The notes under the pieces were generated by a model. The model searched no databases. It worked only from the letters and a program-made list of their open reading frames with translations, and was not told where the DNA came from. A DNA stretch of 41,518 nt, taken from JACCVL01 sp038233135 (lineage in GTDB: Bacteria > Actinomycetota > Actinomycetes > Propionibacteriales > Nocardioidaceae). Position numbers and translations under genes: made by a program. The stretch lies in contig JBBSMN010000002.1 in NCBI GenBank assembly GCA_038233135.1, positions 1 to 41,518 on the forward strand, given 5' to 3'. Shown in pieces: positions 32,537-40,062 of this stretch. Each line of letters opens with the position of its first letter. Positions within the stretch are counted from its first letter, which is position 1.

Positions 32537-32743
32537 ATGGCATTGACGCTGCGCACCGACGAGGAGCTGGATCGCGCCCTGACCGAGTTGGCTGGCTCGG
32601 AGGGGGCGTCTCGCCAGGAGATCATCCGGCGCGCCGTCCTGGATCGCTACGAACGCAGCTCCCACAATGCCCGGGTGCGGGACAGCTCGCACCGCATGAT
32701 CGAGCAGTGGGGTGACGTGCTCGAACGCCTGGGCACGGTGTGA
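32537..32743 (+). CDS. Ribbon-helix-helix antitoxin of a Doc module (module 4)
   Basis: The product has 68 residues. ALTLRTDEELDRALTELA and SRQEIIRRAVLDRYERS form the RHH/CopG DNA-binding part. The C-terminal helix (NARVRDSSHRMIEQWGDVLERLG) should contact the toxin. It overlaps the doc start by four bases (GTGTGA region). It probably represses the divergent promoter. Confidence 0.88.
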   Translation: MALTLRTDEELDRALTELAGSEGASRQEIIRRAVLDRYERSSHNARVRDSSHRMIEQWGDVLERLGTV

Positions 32744-33108
32744 CTGACGTCGAGTACCTCGACCTGGAGGACCTGCTCGGCTTGGTCCGGGCCCTCGACG
32801 CGGGCCCGGTGCGAGATGTTGGGCTGCTCGACTCGGCTGCAGCGCGGCCCAGGTCCAGCGCCTTCGGGGTGGATGCCTACGCCACGCCGGAACTCAAGGT
32901 GGCGGCGCTGTTGAACTCGATCGCCCGCAACCACGCGTTGGTCGACGGGAACAAGCGGCTGGCGTGGCTGGCGGCCGTCGTCTTCCTCGACCTGAACGGG
33001 CAACCGCCTGACCTCTCGCACGACGACGCGTTCGAGCTCGTGATGGGTGTCGCCGACGGCACCCGCGACGTCGAACAGATCGCCGACCGCCTGCACGTGA
33101 CGCGCTGA
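32740..33108 (+). CDS. doc: Doc-type Fic-fold toxin (module 4)
   Basis: The product has 122 residues from GTG 32740. It has the Fic core in Doc form: H65-ALVDG-N71-K-R73, compared with HxFxDANKR in P1 Doc. The preceding helix KVAALLNSIARN and the following LAWLAAVVFLDLNG also fit. Doc phosphorylates elongation factor Tu, halting translation. The catalytic His and Asn-Lys-Arg are intact, so it is probably active unless neutralised by the RHH antitoxin. Confidence 0.9.
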   Translation: MTDVEYLDLEDLLGLVRALDAGPVRDVGLLDSAAARPRSSAFGVDAYATPELKVAALLNSIARNHALVDGNKRLAWLAAVVFLDLNGQPPDLSHDDAFELVMGVADGTRDVEQIADRLHVTR

Positions 33109-33118
33109 GCGATCGCAC

Positions 33119-33775
33119 TCAGAGCAGGCGCCGGGCCGATGCCCACCGGGCGAGCTCGTGCCGCGAGGACAGCTGCAGCTTGCGCAGCACGCTGGACATG
33201 TGGGTCTCCACGGTCTTGATCGAGATGAACAGCTCGCGGGCCACCTCCTTGTAGGCGTAGCCGCGCGCGATCAGCCGCATGACCTCTCGTTCGCGCTCTG
33301 TGAGGCGGTCGAGGTCTTCATCGACCGCTGCCACCTCGGCGGAACCGGCGAACGCGTCCAGGACGAACCCCGCCAGCCGGGGGGAGAACACCGCGTCCCC
33401 GTCGGCGACGCGACGGATCGCTGAGACCAGCTCGGGACCGGTGATGGTCTTGGTGACATAGCCGCGTGCCCCACCCCGCACAGTGCCGATCACGTCCTCG
33501 GCGGCATCGCTGACCGACAAGGCCAGGTAGCGGGTGTCCGGCGAGTGCCCGCGCTGCTGGCACCTACGCATGACCTCCACGCCACCACCGCCGGGCAGAT
33601 GGACGTCCAGGAGCACCACGTCGGGCCGATGCGCCGCCACCGCCGCCACCGCCTGGTCGACGTCTGCGGCCTCTGCCCGCACCTCGACGGTGTGTCCCAG
33701 CTCCGAGCGGACCCCGGACCGGAACATCGCGTGGTCGTCGACGATCACGACGCTGACCGCACGAGCCTCAGCCAT
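33119..33775 (-). CDS. NarL/LuxR-type response regulator
   Basis: The product has 218 residues from ATG 33775, with GGGGGAGG upstream. The receiver domain (1-125) has VVIVDDHAMFRSGV (acidic pocket), the phosphoacceptor in VVLLDVHLPGGGG (Asp about 58), and KTITGPELVSAI (Lys). The output domain (about 150-218) is LuxR-type: LTEREREVMRLIARGYAYKEVARELFISIKTVETHMSSVLRKL (pieces). The sensor-kinase partner is reduced to a C-terminal stub just upstream, so it may be an orphan or use another kinase. Confidence 0.93.
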   Translation of the reverse strand: MAEARAVSVVIVDDHAMFRSGVRSELGHTVEVRAEAADVDQAVAAVAAHRPDVVLLDVHLPGGGGVEVMRRCQQRGHSPDTRYLALSVSDAAEDVIGTVRGGARGYVTKTITGPELVSAIRRVADGDAVFSPRLAGFVLDAFAGSAEVAAVDEDLDRLTEREREVMRLIARGYAYKEVARELFISIKTVETHMSSVLRKLQLSSRHELARWASARRLL

Positions 33776-33880
33776 CGCCGGTGACCTCCCCCCGAGGTGC
33801 GTGCAGGCGTACCTCGGTGCCCGCACCGGCCACCGACAGCACCTGCGCGGAGCCGCCGTGCCGGTGACATCGAGGTGACC
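33768..33880 (-). pseudogene. Histidine-kinase C-terminal stub
   Basis: Reading into the response regulator start gives HGGSAQVLSVAGAGTEV then RLHAPRGEVTGDG and a stop overlapping the regulator ATG (ATGGCTGA). This is the usual last strand and end of a HATPase_c kinase domain. No kinase sequence continues upstream; within about 100 nt the strand runs into the start of the plus-strand operon. The rest of the kinase was deleted. Confidence 0.7.
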
Positions 33881-33900
33881 CACCGATGAAGGAGACATCC

Positions 33901-34152
33901 ATGCTGCTGCAGAACGCCCGTCACCCGGTCAACATCGGCCACCTCGTCATGGGCATCGCCTTCCTCGGCTTCGTGGTCGTGTGGGCCACGATTCAGGCGG
34001 ACCTGGTGGGCGGTGACGACATCCGCTGGCTGATCCCGGTGCCCTGGATCCTCGCCGGGCTGGCCGGCCTGCTGGCCACCACGCTCCCGGGCGGAACCCC
34101 GGACGACACCGTGACCAACGACCGCGACGACACCAACGGAGGGGTCCGATGA
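33901..34152 (+). CDS. Small two-helix membrane protein of the ABC operon
   Basis: The product has 83 residues from ATG 33901; AAGGAGA lies just before it, so the in-frame ATG at 33886 is less likely. Two hydrophobic segments are GHLVMGIAFLGFVVVWATI and WLIPVPWILAGLAGLLATTL. The acidic tail (DDTVTNDRDDTNGG) is cytoplasmic or extracellular. The stop overlaps the ATPase start by four bases (ATGA). Its function is unknown; it is probably part of the ABC system. Confidence 0.75.
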   Translation: MLLQNARHPVNIGHLVMGIAFLGFVVVWATIQADLVGGDDIRWLIPVPWILAGLAGLLATTLPGGTPDDTVTNDRDDTNGGVR

Positions 34153-35082
34153 GCACGATCGAGATCGACCACGTCACCCGCACCTACGGTGGCCTCGCGG
34201 CCGTTGACGACGTCTCCTTCACGGCGAGACCGGGGCGGGTCACCGGCTTCCTCGGGCCTAACGGCGCCGGAAAGTCCACCACCTTGCGCGTGCTGGTCGG
34301 CCTCACCTCGGCCACGGCAGGCACCGCCACGATCGGCGGTCGGCGCTTCGCCGACCTCCCCAACCCTGGCCGCGAGGTCGGTGTCCTGCTCGACGCCTCC
34401 GCGCAGCACGCCGGTCGCAACGGTCGCGAGATCCTCTCGATCGCCCAGCGCACGCTGGGGCTGCCCGCCGAGCGGATCGCGGCCATGCTCGAGCTGGTCA
34501 GCCTGACCGCCGAGGAGTCCCAGCGCCGCGTACGGCACTACTCACTCGGCATGCGGCAACGGCTCGGCATCGCGGTCGCCCTCATCGGCGACCCGCAGGT
34601 GCTCATCCTCGACGAGCCGGCCAACGGGCTCGACCCCGCCGGCATCCGCTGGATGCGCGACCTGCTGCGTGACTACGCCAACCGGGGCGGCACCGTGCTG
34701 CTCTCCTCCCACCTGCTGCACGAGATCGAGGTCGTCGCCGACGACCTCGTGGTCATCGGCAACGGCCGCATCGTGGCCGACGGCACACCAAGTCCGAGCT
34801 GCTGGCCACCGCCGGCGCCCTGGTCCGTACGCCGGAGCCCGACGCCCTCACCCGTGCGCTGGTCGACGCGGCGATAGGCGTCTCACCCGTTGACGGCGGC
34901 CTGCACGTGGACGCGGAGCCAGAATGCGTTGGCAGGGTCCGCTCGCGGCAGGCGTGCCGCTGGTCGAGCTCCGTGGCGCCGACGGCGCCGGTCTGGAGGA
35001 GCGGTTCCTCCAGCTGACCGCGGACGCTCAGCGCGAGGAGACCAGCACATCAGCCAACCTCACGAACGGAGCGGTCGTATGA
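34149..35082 (+). pseudogene. ABC transporter ATPase with two frameshifts near its end
   Basis: From ATG 34149 the nucleotide-binding domain is complete: Walker A GPNGAGKSTT, YSLGMRQRLGIA signature, Walker B VLILDEPANGLDP and the SSHLLHEIE switch. After VADGT the frame shifts: KSELLATAGALVRTPEPD continues in another frame (an extra AC at 34785-34788 would do it). A second shift near 34931-34940 leads to GVPLVELRGADGAGLEERF. The stop at 35080-35082 overlaps the permease ATG. As read, the ATP-binding part (about 210 residues) is made and the C-terminal regulatory part is lost. Confidence 0.85.
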
Positions 35083-35879
35083 GCGCCACCCAGGTCGAGG
35101 CGGCACCCACCCGCACGGCACACAGCGACCACGCCCGCATCTCGCTCGCTCGCGTCACCGAGGTCGAGCTGCGCAAGATGTTCGACACCCGGTCGGGCTT
35201 CTGGCTCATGGCCAGCATCGGCATCACCGCCCTGCTCGCCACCATGGCGGTCATCGCGTTCGTGTCGGACGATGAGCTGACGTACGAGACGTTCGCCGCC
35301 GCCGTCGGCTTCCCGATGGCAATCATCCTGCCGATCATCGCGATCCTCTCGGTCACCAGCGAGTGGAGCCAGCGCACCGGGCTCACCACATTCACCTTCG
35401 TCCCGCGCCGCGGTCGGGTCATCGTGGCCAAGGCCATCTGCGCGATCGGCGTCGGTGTCGTGTCGATGCTGCTGGCCCCGGCCATCGGCGCCCTCGGCAA
35501 CATCGTCGGCACCGCCATCACGGGCACGGACACGGTCTGGAACGTCTCGGTCAGCGACTTCTCGCTGATCATCCTGGCCAATGTGCTCGGGCTGCTCGTC
35601 GGCTTCATGCTCGGCGCCCTGATCCGCAACTCCCCCGGCGCGATCGTCGCCTACTTCGTCTACTCGTTCGTGCTGCCTCCCTTGTCGCAACTGCTGGCAG
35701 CCACCCAGGACTGGTGGCGGGACCTGCAACCGTGGGACTTCAACTTCGCCCAAGCCGTGCTGTTCAACGGCACACCCACCGTCGGGCAGTGGGCCAACAT
35801 CGGCGTCTCGGGCCTCCTCTGGCTGGCCATCCCACTGGCTGTTGGCCTGGGGCTGGTGCTGCGGACCGAGGTCAAGTAA
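35079..35879 (+). CDS. ABC-2-type transporter permease
   Basis: The product has 266 residues from ATG 35079. After a cytoplasmic start (ARISLARVTEVELRKMFDTRSG) there are six hydrophobic segments (such as FWLMASIGITALLATMAVIAF, AAVGFPMAIILPIIAILSV, IILANVLGLLVGFMLGALI). The pattern is that of ABC-2 exporters of small molecules or antibiotics encoded with a TCS. Substrate is unknown. It is intact, in contrast to its ATPase gene. Confidence 0.85.
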   Translation: MSATQVEAAPTRTAHSDHARISLARVTEVELRKMFDTRSGFWLMASIGITALLATMAVIAFVSDDELTYETFAAAVGFPMAIILPIIAILSVTSEWSQRTGLTTFTFVPRRGRVIVAKAICAIGVGVVSMLLAPAIGALGNIVGTAITGTDTVWNVSVSDFSLIILANVLGLLVGFMLGALIRNSPGAIVAYFVYSFVLPPLSQLLAATQDWWRDLQPWDFNFAQAVLFNGTPTVGQWANIGVSGLLWLAIPLAVGLGLVLRTEVK

Positions 35880-35959
35880 TCCGACCGCAGTCCAAGACCG
35901 CAAAGCGGCTCGACGCCGCGAGCGCCGCTCGTAGAAGTACGTCCTGGATGATGTGAGAC

Positions 35960-36597
35960 ATGGATGTCAAGGTCACGGCTCGGACCGAGGCCAACCGCCG
36001 CCTGCTGGCTGACTTCTTCGACCACCTCACGGAGGACCAGCTCAACGCTGCCAGCTTGTGCGGTGCTGGACCGTGCGGGAGGTGCTCGGCCATCTCGTCA
36101 TGCCGATGACCGTCAGCCTGGGTGGATTGGCGCGTCAGGTGCTCCGGGCACGCGGATCGATCAACCGGGCCAGCGAGGCGATCGCTAGCGAGTTGGCCAA
36201 GCGTCCGCTCAGCGATCTCACCACCCTGCTTCGTGACCGGGCCGACCAGCACGGCCGGGCGCTGGGGGTCCGTCCCATGGGGCAGATGACCGATGGGTGC
36301 GTGCACCTACGTGACTGCGCGCGGCCTCTCGGCCTGCCCGACGACGTGAGCACTGACGACTGGCGCCTGGTGCTCGACTGGCTGCCGTCAGGTGTCCCGG
36401 GCCTGGTGCCGAAGCGTCGCCTCGGTGGGCTCTCGCTGCGGGCGATCGACCAGGACTGGTCGTGGGGCAGCGGTGACGAGATCACCGGCCGGAGTGAGGC
36501 GCTGGCGGTGGCGGTGGCTGGTCGCACGGTCGCGCTTAACGATCTCGCGGGCCCGGGCGTCGACCTCCTGCGAGACCGACTGACAGGCCGCAGCTGA
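35960..36597 (+). pseudogene. Mycothiol-dependent maleylpyruvate-isomerase-like gene, one frameshift
   Basis: From ATG 35960 translation gives NRRLLADFFDHLTEDQLNAASLCGA and then derails. The next frame reads WTVREVLGHLVMPMTVSLGGL and continues to a stop at 36597 (DWLPSGVPGLVPKRRLGGL, GDEITGRSEALAVAVAGR). Joining near 36057-36070 gives the usual SLC-GWTVREVLGHL of TIGR03083-type DinB-fold proteins. Relatives use mycothiol or are of unknown function. It is a pseudogene or a sequencing error. Confidence 0.8.
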
Positions 36598-36644
36598 TCG
36601 CTGCTGAGACCTGCGGGCTAGCTGGGCTGAGGCGACTCGTCTGC

Positions 36645-37043
36645 CTATGGGGTGGCGATATCACATCGCAGTCCGGGTGCGCGGCCGATGCGGCGGTCGA
36701 GCGTCACCAGCGTCGCGTCGATCAGCTCGGCGAGGGTCACGTAGCTGGCGTCGTAGGCCGATAGGTTCCTCCGCAGCTCCCAGGCGCGGTGGGCGAGAAG
36801 ATGGTACGGCCACTGTTCGATCGTCAGGTCGAGCAGGTCGGCTTGTGCCTGACTGGCCTGATCGGTCGTGATGAGCCCGGCGAGCTCGTGCCGACGGATG
36901 ATGTTCGCGGACTCGTACGCGAACAGGTTTGGCGCCGCCAGGTCGGGGCCGGTGAGCTGATCGGTCGCCCACCGCCCGTCGCCGCCGCTGTCGAGGAGCA
37001 GCGCAACCACCGCCGAGGAGTCGCACACGACACCTGCGCTCAC
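36645..37043 (-). CDS. vapC: PIN-domain toxin (module 5, FitB-like)
   Basis: The product has 132 residues from GTG 37043. The four acidic positions are VVCDSSAVVALLL (Asp8), YESANIIRRH (Glu about 45), YDASYVTLAE (Asp about 100) and LVTLDRRIGRAPG (Asp about 118). Start and antitoxin stop overlap as GTGA. It is a predicted ribonuclease toxin. Confidence 0.92.
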   Translation of the reverse strand: MSAGVVCDSSAVVALLLDSGGDGRWATDQLTGPDLAAPNLFAYESANIIRRHELAGLITTDQASQAQADLLDLTIEQWPYHLLAHRAWELRRNLSAYDASYVTLAELIDATLVTLDRRIGRAPGLRCDIATP

Positions 37044-37276
37044 CTCCGTTCGGCGTCTCGTGCGGCCAGGATCGACTCGGCGTCGACGTGCACTCCCGTC
37101 GAATCGACCCGGGAGCGAGCGCGGGCGATGACATCCTCGACCCGTGGTCGGGTGGCGGCGTCCACGAGCATGTTGCGTACGTACTCCTGCAACGACTTGC
37201 CGGCCCGGGCCGCTCGAGCAGCAAGCTCATCGCGGACCTCGTTAGGTACCTCCCGGACGGTAATGGCGACACCCAT
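37040..37276 (-). CDS. vapB: FitA/VapB-type RHH antitoxin (module 5)
   Basis: The product has 78 residues from ATG 37276. AITVREVPNEVRDELAARAARAGKSLQEYVRNML is a FitA-type RHH domain (in pieces). The tail (RVEDVIARARSRVDSTGVHVDAESILAARDAERR) is the toxin-binding part. A TAGAAT box ends exactly 6 nt before the ATG, so the gene is probably leaderless. A GCTGCA-N7-TGCAGC dyad lies further upstream. Confidence 0.9.
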   Translation of the reverse strand: MGVAITVREVPNEVRDELAARAARAGKSLQEYVRNMLVDAATRPRVEDVIARARSRVDSTGVHVDAESILAARDAERR

Positions 37277-37282
37277 GGAGCC

Positions 37283-37288
37283 ATTCTA
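37283..37288 (-). promoter_or_regulatory. Candidate -10 box of the FitA/VapB antitoxin
   Basis: On the minus strand TAGAAT ends exactly 6 nt before the ATG at 37276. The Pribnow fit is good and there is no ribosome-binding site between. Confidence 0.6.
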
Positions 37289-37293
37289 GCTGC

Positions 37294-37312
37294 GCTGCAG
37301 TCAAAGTGCAGC
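37294..37312. promoter_or_regulatory. TGCAG dyad upstream of the FitA/VapB antitoxin
   Basis: GCTGCA (37294-37299) and TGCAGC (37307-37312) are perfect complements 7 nt apart, 17 nt upstream of the antitoxin start and next to its -10 box. It is a candidate operator. Confidence 0.45.
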
Positions 37313-37427
37313 ACTGGTCCGTCACACCATCACTGGGCAACCCCTCGTCCTCGTCGCCGTTTTCACCGGTGGTGTCGACGTCGCTGGAACTCAGGGGAGC
37401 GCTCGAGCCACTCGTACAGCTTGGCTG

Positions 37428-37448
37428 CATTGCAGCACAACTGCAATG
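37428..37448. promoter_or_regulatory. TGCAG dyad upstream of the second AbrB antitoxin
   Basis: CATTGCAG (37428-37435) and CTGCAATG (37441-37448) are perfect 8-nt complements around CACAA, ending 16 nt before the ATG at 37465. GCTGCATTGCAGC at 37425-37437 is an overlapping dyad with the same half-site as the site at 37294-37312. It is a candidate operator. Confidence 0.55.
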
Positions 37449-37464
37449 GTGCACACTCTTCGGC

Positions 37465-37777
37465 ATGTCATTTCATGGTTTCATCAGCGTTCAGTCACGC
37501 GGTGTCGTCGCACTCCCGGCCGACGTGCGGCGTCGGCTGCACCTCGACGAGCCCGGTGCGCAGCTCGAGGTCATCGAGCGCGAGGACGGGGTCTTGGAGA
37601 TGCGCGCTGCTGCCTGTCGCGGCCGATCAGCGCTGGTTCTGGACCGAGGAGTGGCAGCGCCGTGAGCGTGAGGTCGACGAGCACGTCCCTGCCGGTCGGG
37701 AGAGCCTCCACGATGACGGCGACGGGTTCCTGGAGCACGTCGCGCGCCTCGGGCCGGATCTCGACCAGGAGTCGTGA
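37465..37777 (+). pseudogene. AbrB-type antitoxin with a frameshift (module 6)
   Basis: From ATG 37465 the AbrB domain is intact (ISVQSRGVVALPADVRRRLHL, QLEVIEREDGVLEM). After RA the frame derails at GCGC 37602-37605. With two more bases (GC) the product continues LPVAADQRWFWTEEWQRRERE to HVARLGPDLDQES and a stop at 37777, which overlaps the toxin start as GTGA. The tail has the typical WQ and HDDGDGFLEH pattern of MazE-like antitoxins with a ParE-type toxin. As read, the toxin-binding tail is lost. Confidence 0.8.
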
Positions 37778-38085
37778 AGTTCGAGACGACCCCGGCCTTC
37801 GACGCCGACGTCCGCCGCCTCGAGCGTGATCATCATGAGCACTTCCTGAAGGTCCTGCGAGACAAGTTCATGCCCGCCTGCGATGCCTTCGCGGCCGGCC
37901 CGGCCGCATCCTGGCCACAGTCGCTGCGCGTGAAGTCCGTCCAGGGCGCGGCCGGCGTGCTCGAGATGACCTGGTCCTTCGCCAGCCCCGACGGGCGAGC
38001 CACCTTCGAGTTAGTCACCTTCGAGGGCGAACTACGGTTGCGGTGGCGCCGGTTCGATGGTCACGACGTCTTCAAGTCACCCTGA
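37774..38085 (+). CDS. RelE/ParE-like toxin (module 6)
   Basis: The product has 103 residues from GTG 37774. WPQSLRVKSVQGAAGVLEMTWSF and LRLRWRRFDGHDVFKSP are typical of a ParE/RelE-like toxin group encoded behind an AbrB-type antitoxin. RelE-type toxins cut mRNA on the ribosome; ParE-type ones poison gyrase. Which applies cannot be told. If the upstream antitoxin is really truncated, the toxin must be inactive, poorly expressed or neutralised otherwise. The remainder of 38086-38199 holds nothing I can support. Confidence 0.75.
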   Translation: MKFETTPAFDADVRRLERDHHEHFLKVLRDKFMPACDAFAAGPAASWPQSLRVKSVQGAAGVLEMTWSFASPDGRATFELVTFEGELRLRWRRFDGHDVFKSP

Positions 38086-38199
38086 TTCGCCTCCCGCTTC
38101 GCCCACTCCGGGCGACTCGCTGCCCGTGTTCGTCGACAACATGGCGGTCTGCCGTGAGGTCGGCGACTCAGGTTTCCTCTGGCGGTGGTGGGAGTTTGG

Positions 38200-38919
38200 T
38201 CAGGCTGCCATGGCAGTGATGGAGCGGGTGAGCCACTCGTTGAGTAGTCCGCGTTCTGCCTGACTGAGCGCGGGGAGGTGCGGGACGGCAGTCCGTAATG
38301 CGACGGCGAGGGGGGCCAGGTCCGACGCGGTTGGTGCGGGGGTCGCGGCGAGGACGGCGCCTAGCACGGCCTCGAGCATGCCGTCGGACAGCGAGCTGTC
38401 GCGGCTGTTCCGCGGCTGGTGCAAGAGGGCGAGCACGGCCCCGGTGCCAGCGGCGTGGATCATGGCGACCGCGCGGGGCTCGGAGACGCCGAGCAGCCCC
38501 GCCGCCGCCACCCGCCGGACCCGTGCCTCCAGCACACCGGCGCCGGCGGTGGTGGCGGGCGAGCGTTCGGCGCGTCCCGGGGTGTTCAGGAGTACGAAGA
38601 GATCGGGGTTTGCCAGCCCGAAGTCGACGTGCGTACGCCATGCGTCGCGGAGGTTCTCGACCGGGTCGCCGTTCTCGCGGGCCGCCCGCTCGGACTTGGC
38701 GGCGACATAGGTGGCCAGGACGTGCTCGGCGACGGCGTCCATCAGTCCGTCCTTGTCGCCGAAGAGCCGAAAGATCGTCGGTGCCGCCGTGTCCGCCGCG
38801 CGGGCGACCGCGCGGGTGGTCACCGCGGCGAAGCCGCCCTCGGCCAGCAGACGTGCCGCGGCTTCGGTGATCCTCGCCCGTGCATCGAGGCGCAGGTCGG
38901 CTGTGACGGATGCGGACAT
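38200..38919 (-). CDS. TetR-family transcriptional regulator
   Basis: The product has 239 residues from ATG 38919. The DNA-binding domain is ARARITEAAARLLAEGGFAAVTTRAVARAADTAAPTIFRLFGDKDGLMDAV (in pieces), with the recognition helix APTIFRLFGDK. The ligand-binding part is helical with no known ligand. A TACCAT box ends exactly 6 nt before the ATG, inside a 24-nt dyad. It is divergent from the NAD(P)-binding oxidoreductase-like gene, which it probably controls. Confidence 0.9.
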   Translation of the reverse strand: MSASVTADLRLDARARITEAAARLLAEGGFAAVTTRAVARAADTAAPTIFRLFGDKDGLMDAVAEHVLATYVAAKSERAARENGDPVENLRDAWRTHVDFGLANPDLFVLLNTPGRAERSPATTAGAGVLEARVRRVAAAGLLGVSEPRAVAMIHAAGTGAVLALLHQPRNSRDSSLSDGMLEAVLGAVLAATPAPTASDLAPLAVALRTAVPHLPALSQAERGLLNEWLTRSITAMAA

Positions 38920-38925
38920 ATATCG

Positions 38926-38949
38926 ATGGTAACGACGCGTTGCTACCAT
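38926..38949. promoter_or_regulatory. TetR operator overlapping its own -10 box
   Basis: ATGGTAACGACG and CGTTGCTACCAT (38926-38949) are reverse complements at 10 of 12 positions. The left arm is also the TACCAT -10 box of the TetR gene on the minus strand. The half-site ATGGTA is the same as in the AbrB antitoxin operator at 23981-24000. Confidence 0.7.
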
Positions 38950-39005
38950 TGCTAGATCCAGTGATAGCGTGTGCACGCAATCATTGATATCCAAGGAGGA
39001 GATTC

Positions 39006-39871
39006 ATGATCATCGTCACTGGCGCTACCGGTCGCCTCGGTTCCCAGATCGTCGACCGGCTGCTTGACCGCGTGTCTGCCGGTACCGTCGCCGTCAGCGT
39101 TCGCGACGTCGACAGAGCCTTGGAGCTGGCCTCGCGCGGGGTGCGCGTCCGTACGGGTGACTTCACCGACCCGGGGGGCCCTCGAGCACGCTTTCCAGGA
39201 CGCCGAGCAGGTGCTCGTGGTCTCCGCAGCGATCCGCGGCCCCGGTGCCGCTCACGCCAACCGCGCCGCGGTCGGCCGCGGTGCGCGCCGGAGCCTCGCG
39301 GGTGCTGTACACCAGCCATCAGGCGGCCGCACCCGATTCGCTTTTCGCTGCCCAACCACAACACGCCGCCACGCAGGCGTTCCTCGCCGAGCAGGGAATC
39401 GCCTGGACGGCGCTGCGTCACGGCTTCTGCGCCAGCACGCTCGAAATCTATGTCCCGACGGCCTTGCAGACCGGCGAGCTGCGACTTCCCGAGGACGGTC
39501 CGTTCTCGTGGACCTCGCACGCCGACCTCGCCGAGGTCGACGCCATCGCGCTGACCCAGCCGGGCGTCCTGGACGGCCTCTCCCCGCCGCTGACCGCACC
39601 CGACGCGCTCGACTTCGCCGACGTCGCGCGTGTTCTGAGCGACGTCACCGGCCGCACGATCACCCGCGTCGTCGTCGTCGACGAGGAGTGGAAGGCCGAG
39701 GCGGTCGCACGCGGCCTCCCCGCGCCGGCGGCCGACTTCACCCTCGGCATGTTTCGCGCTGCGAGGCACGGCGAGTTCGCGGTCACAGACCCGACCCTGG
39801 AGCGCCTGCTCCAACGGCCGCCCATCTCCGCCAGGACGGCCATCGAGCAGATCGTCGCATCACTCCAGTAG
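39006..39871 (+). pseudogene. NmrA-like NAD(P)-binding protein with two frameshifts
   Basis: The strong ribosome-binding site AAGGAGGAG precedes ATG 39006. It starts MIIVTGATGRLGSQIVDRLL with the GATGRLG nucleotide-binding loop, then derails at a G6 run (39173-39178). It continues as ALEHAFQDAEQVLVVSAAI in a second frame, and after a second shift near 39274 as ASRVLYTSHQAAAPDS to the stop at 39871. Each shift is repaired by removing one G. Intact relatives (NmrA/YtfG-like) use NAD(P)H to sense or reduce quinones or act as redox sensors. The regulator and its operator are intact, so the loss may be recent or a sequencing error. Confidence 0.85.
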
Positions 39872-40062
39872 GACCGGATCAACCTCGTCCATCCGCTGCC
39901 AATGCCTGAGTTCCGCGGCTGATCGGGGTACTGCGTTACCCGGCGGGATGAACGTGCAGGTCAGCCGCTCGCGGGGTGGTGACACAGCCGAAAATGCCTA
40001 GTGACACGACTTGGCGTGTCCGACGTGGGTGTACAAGGGTTCGGCGGGTAGCGTCTGGTGAC

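Noticed and set aside
39926..39941. GGGTA-N6-TACCC dyad before the transposase
   Set aside because: It is too short to call an insertion-sequence end or attachment site without a matching partner.
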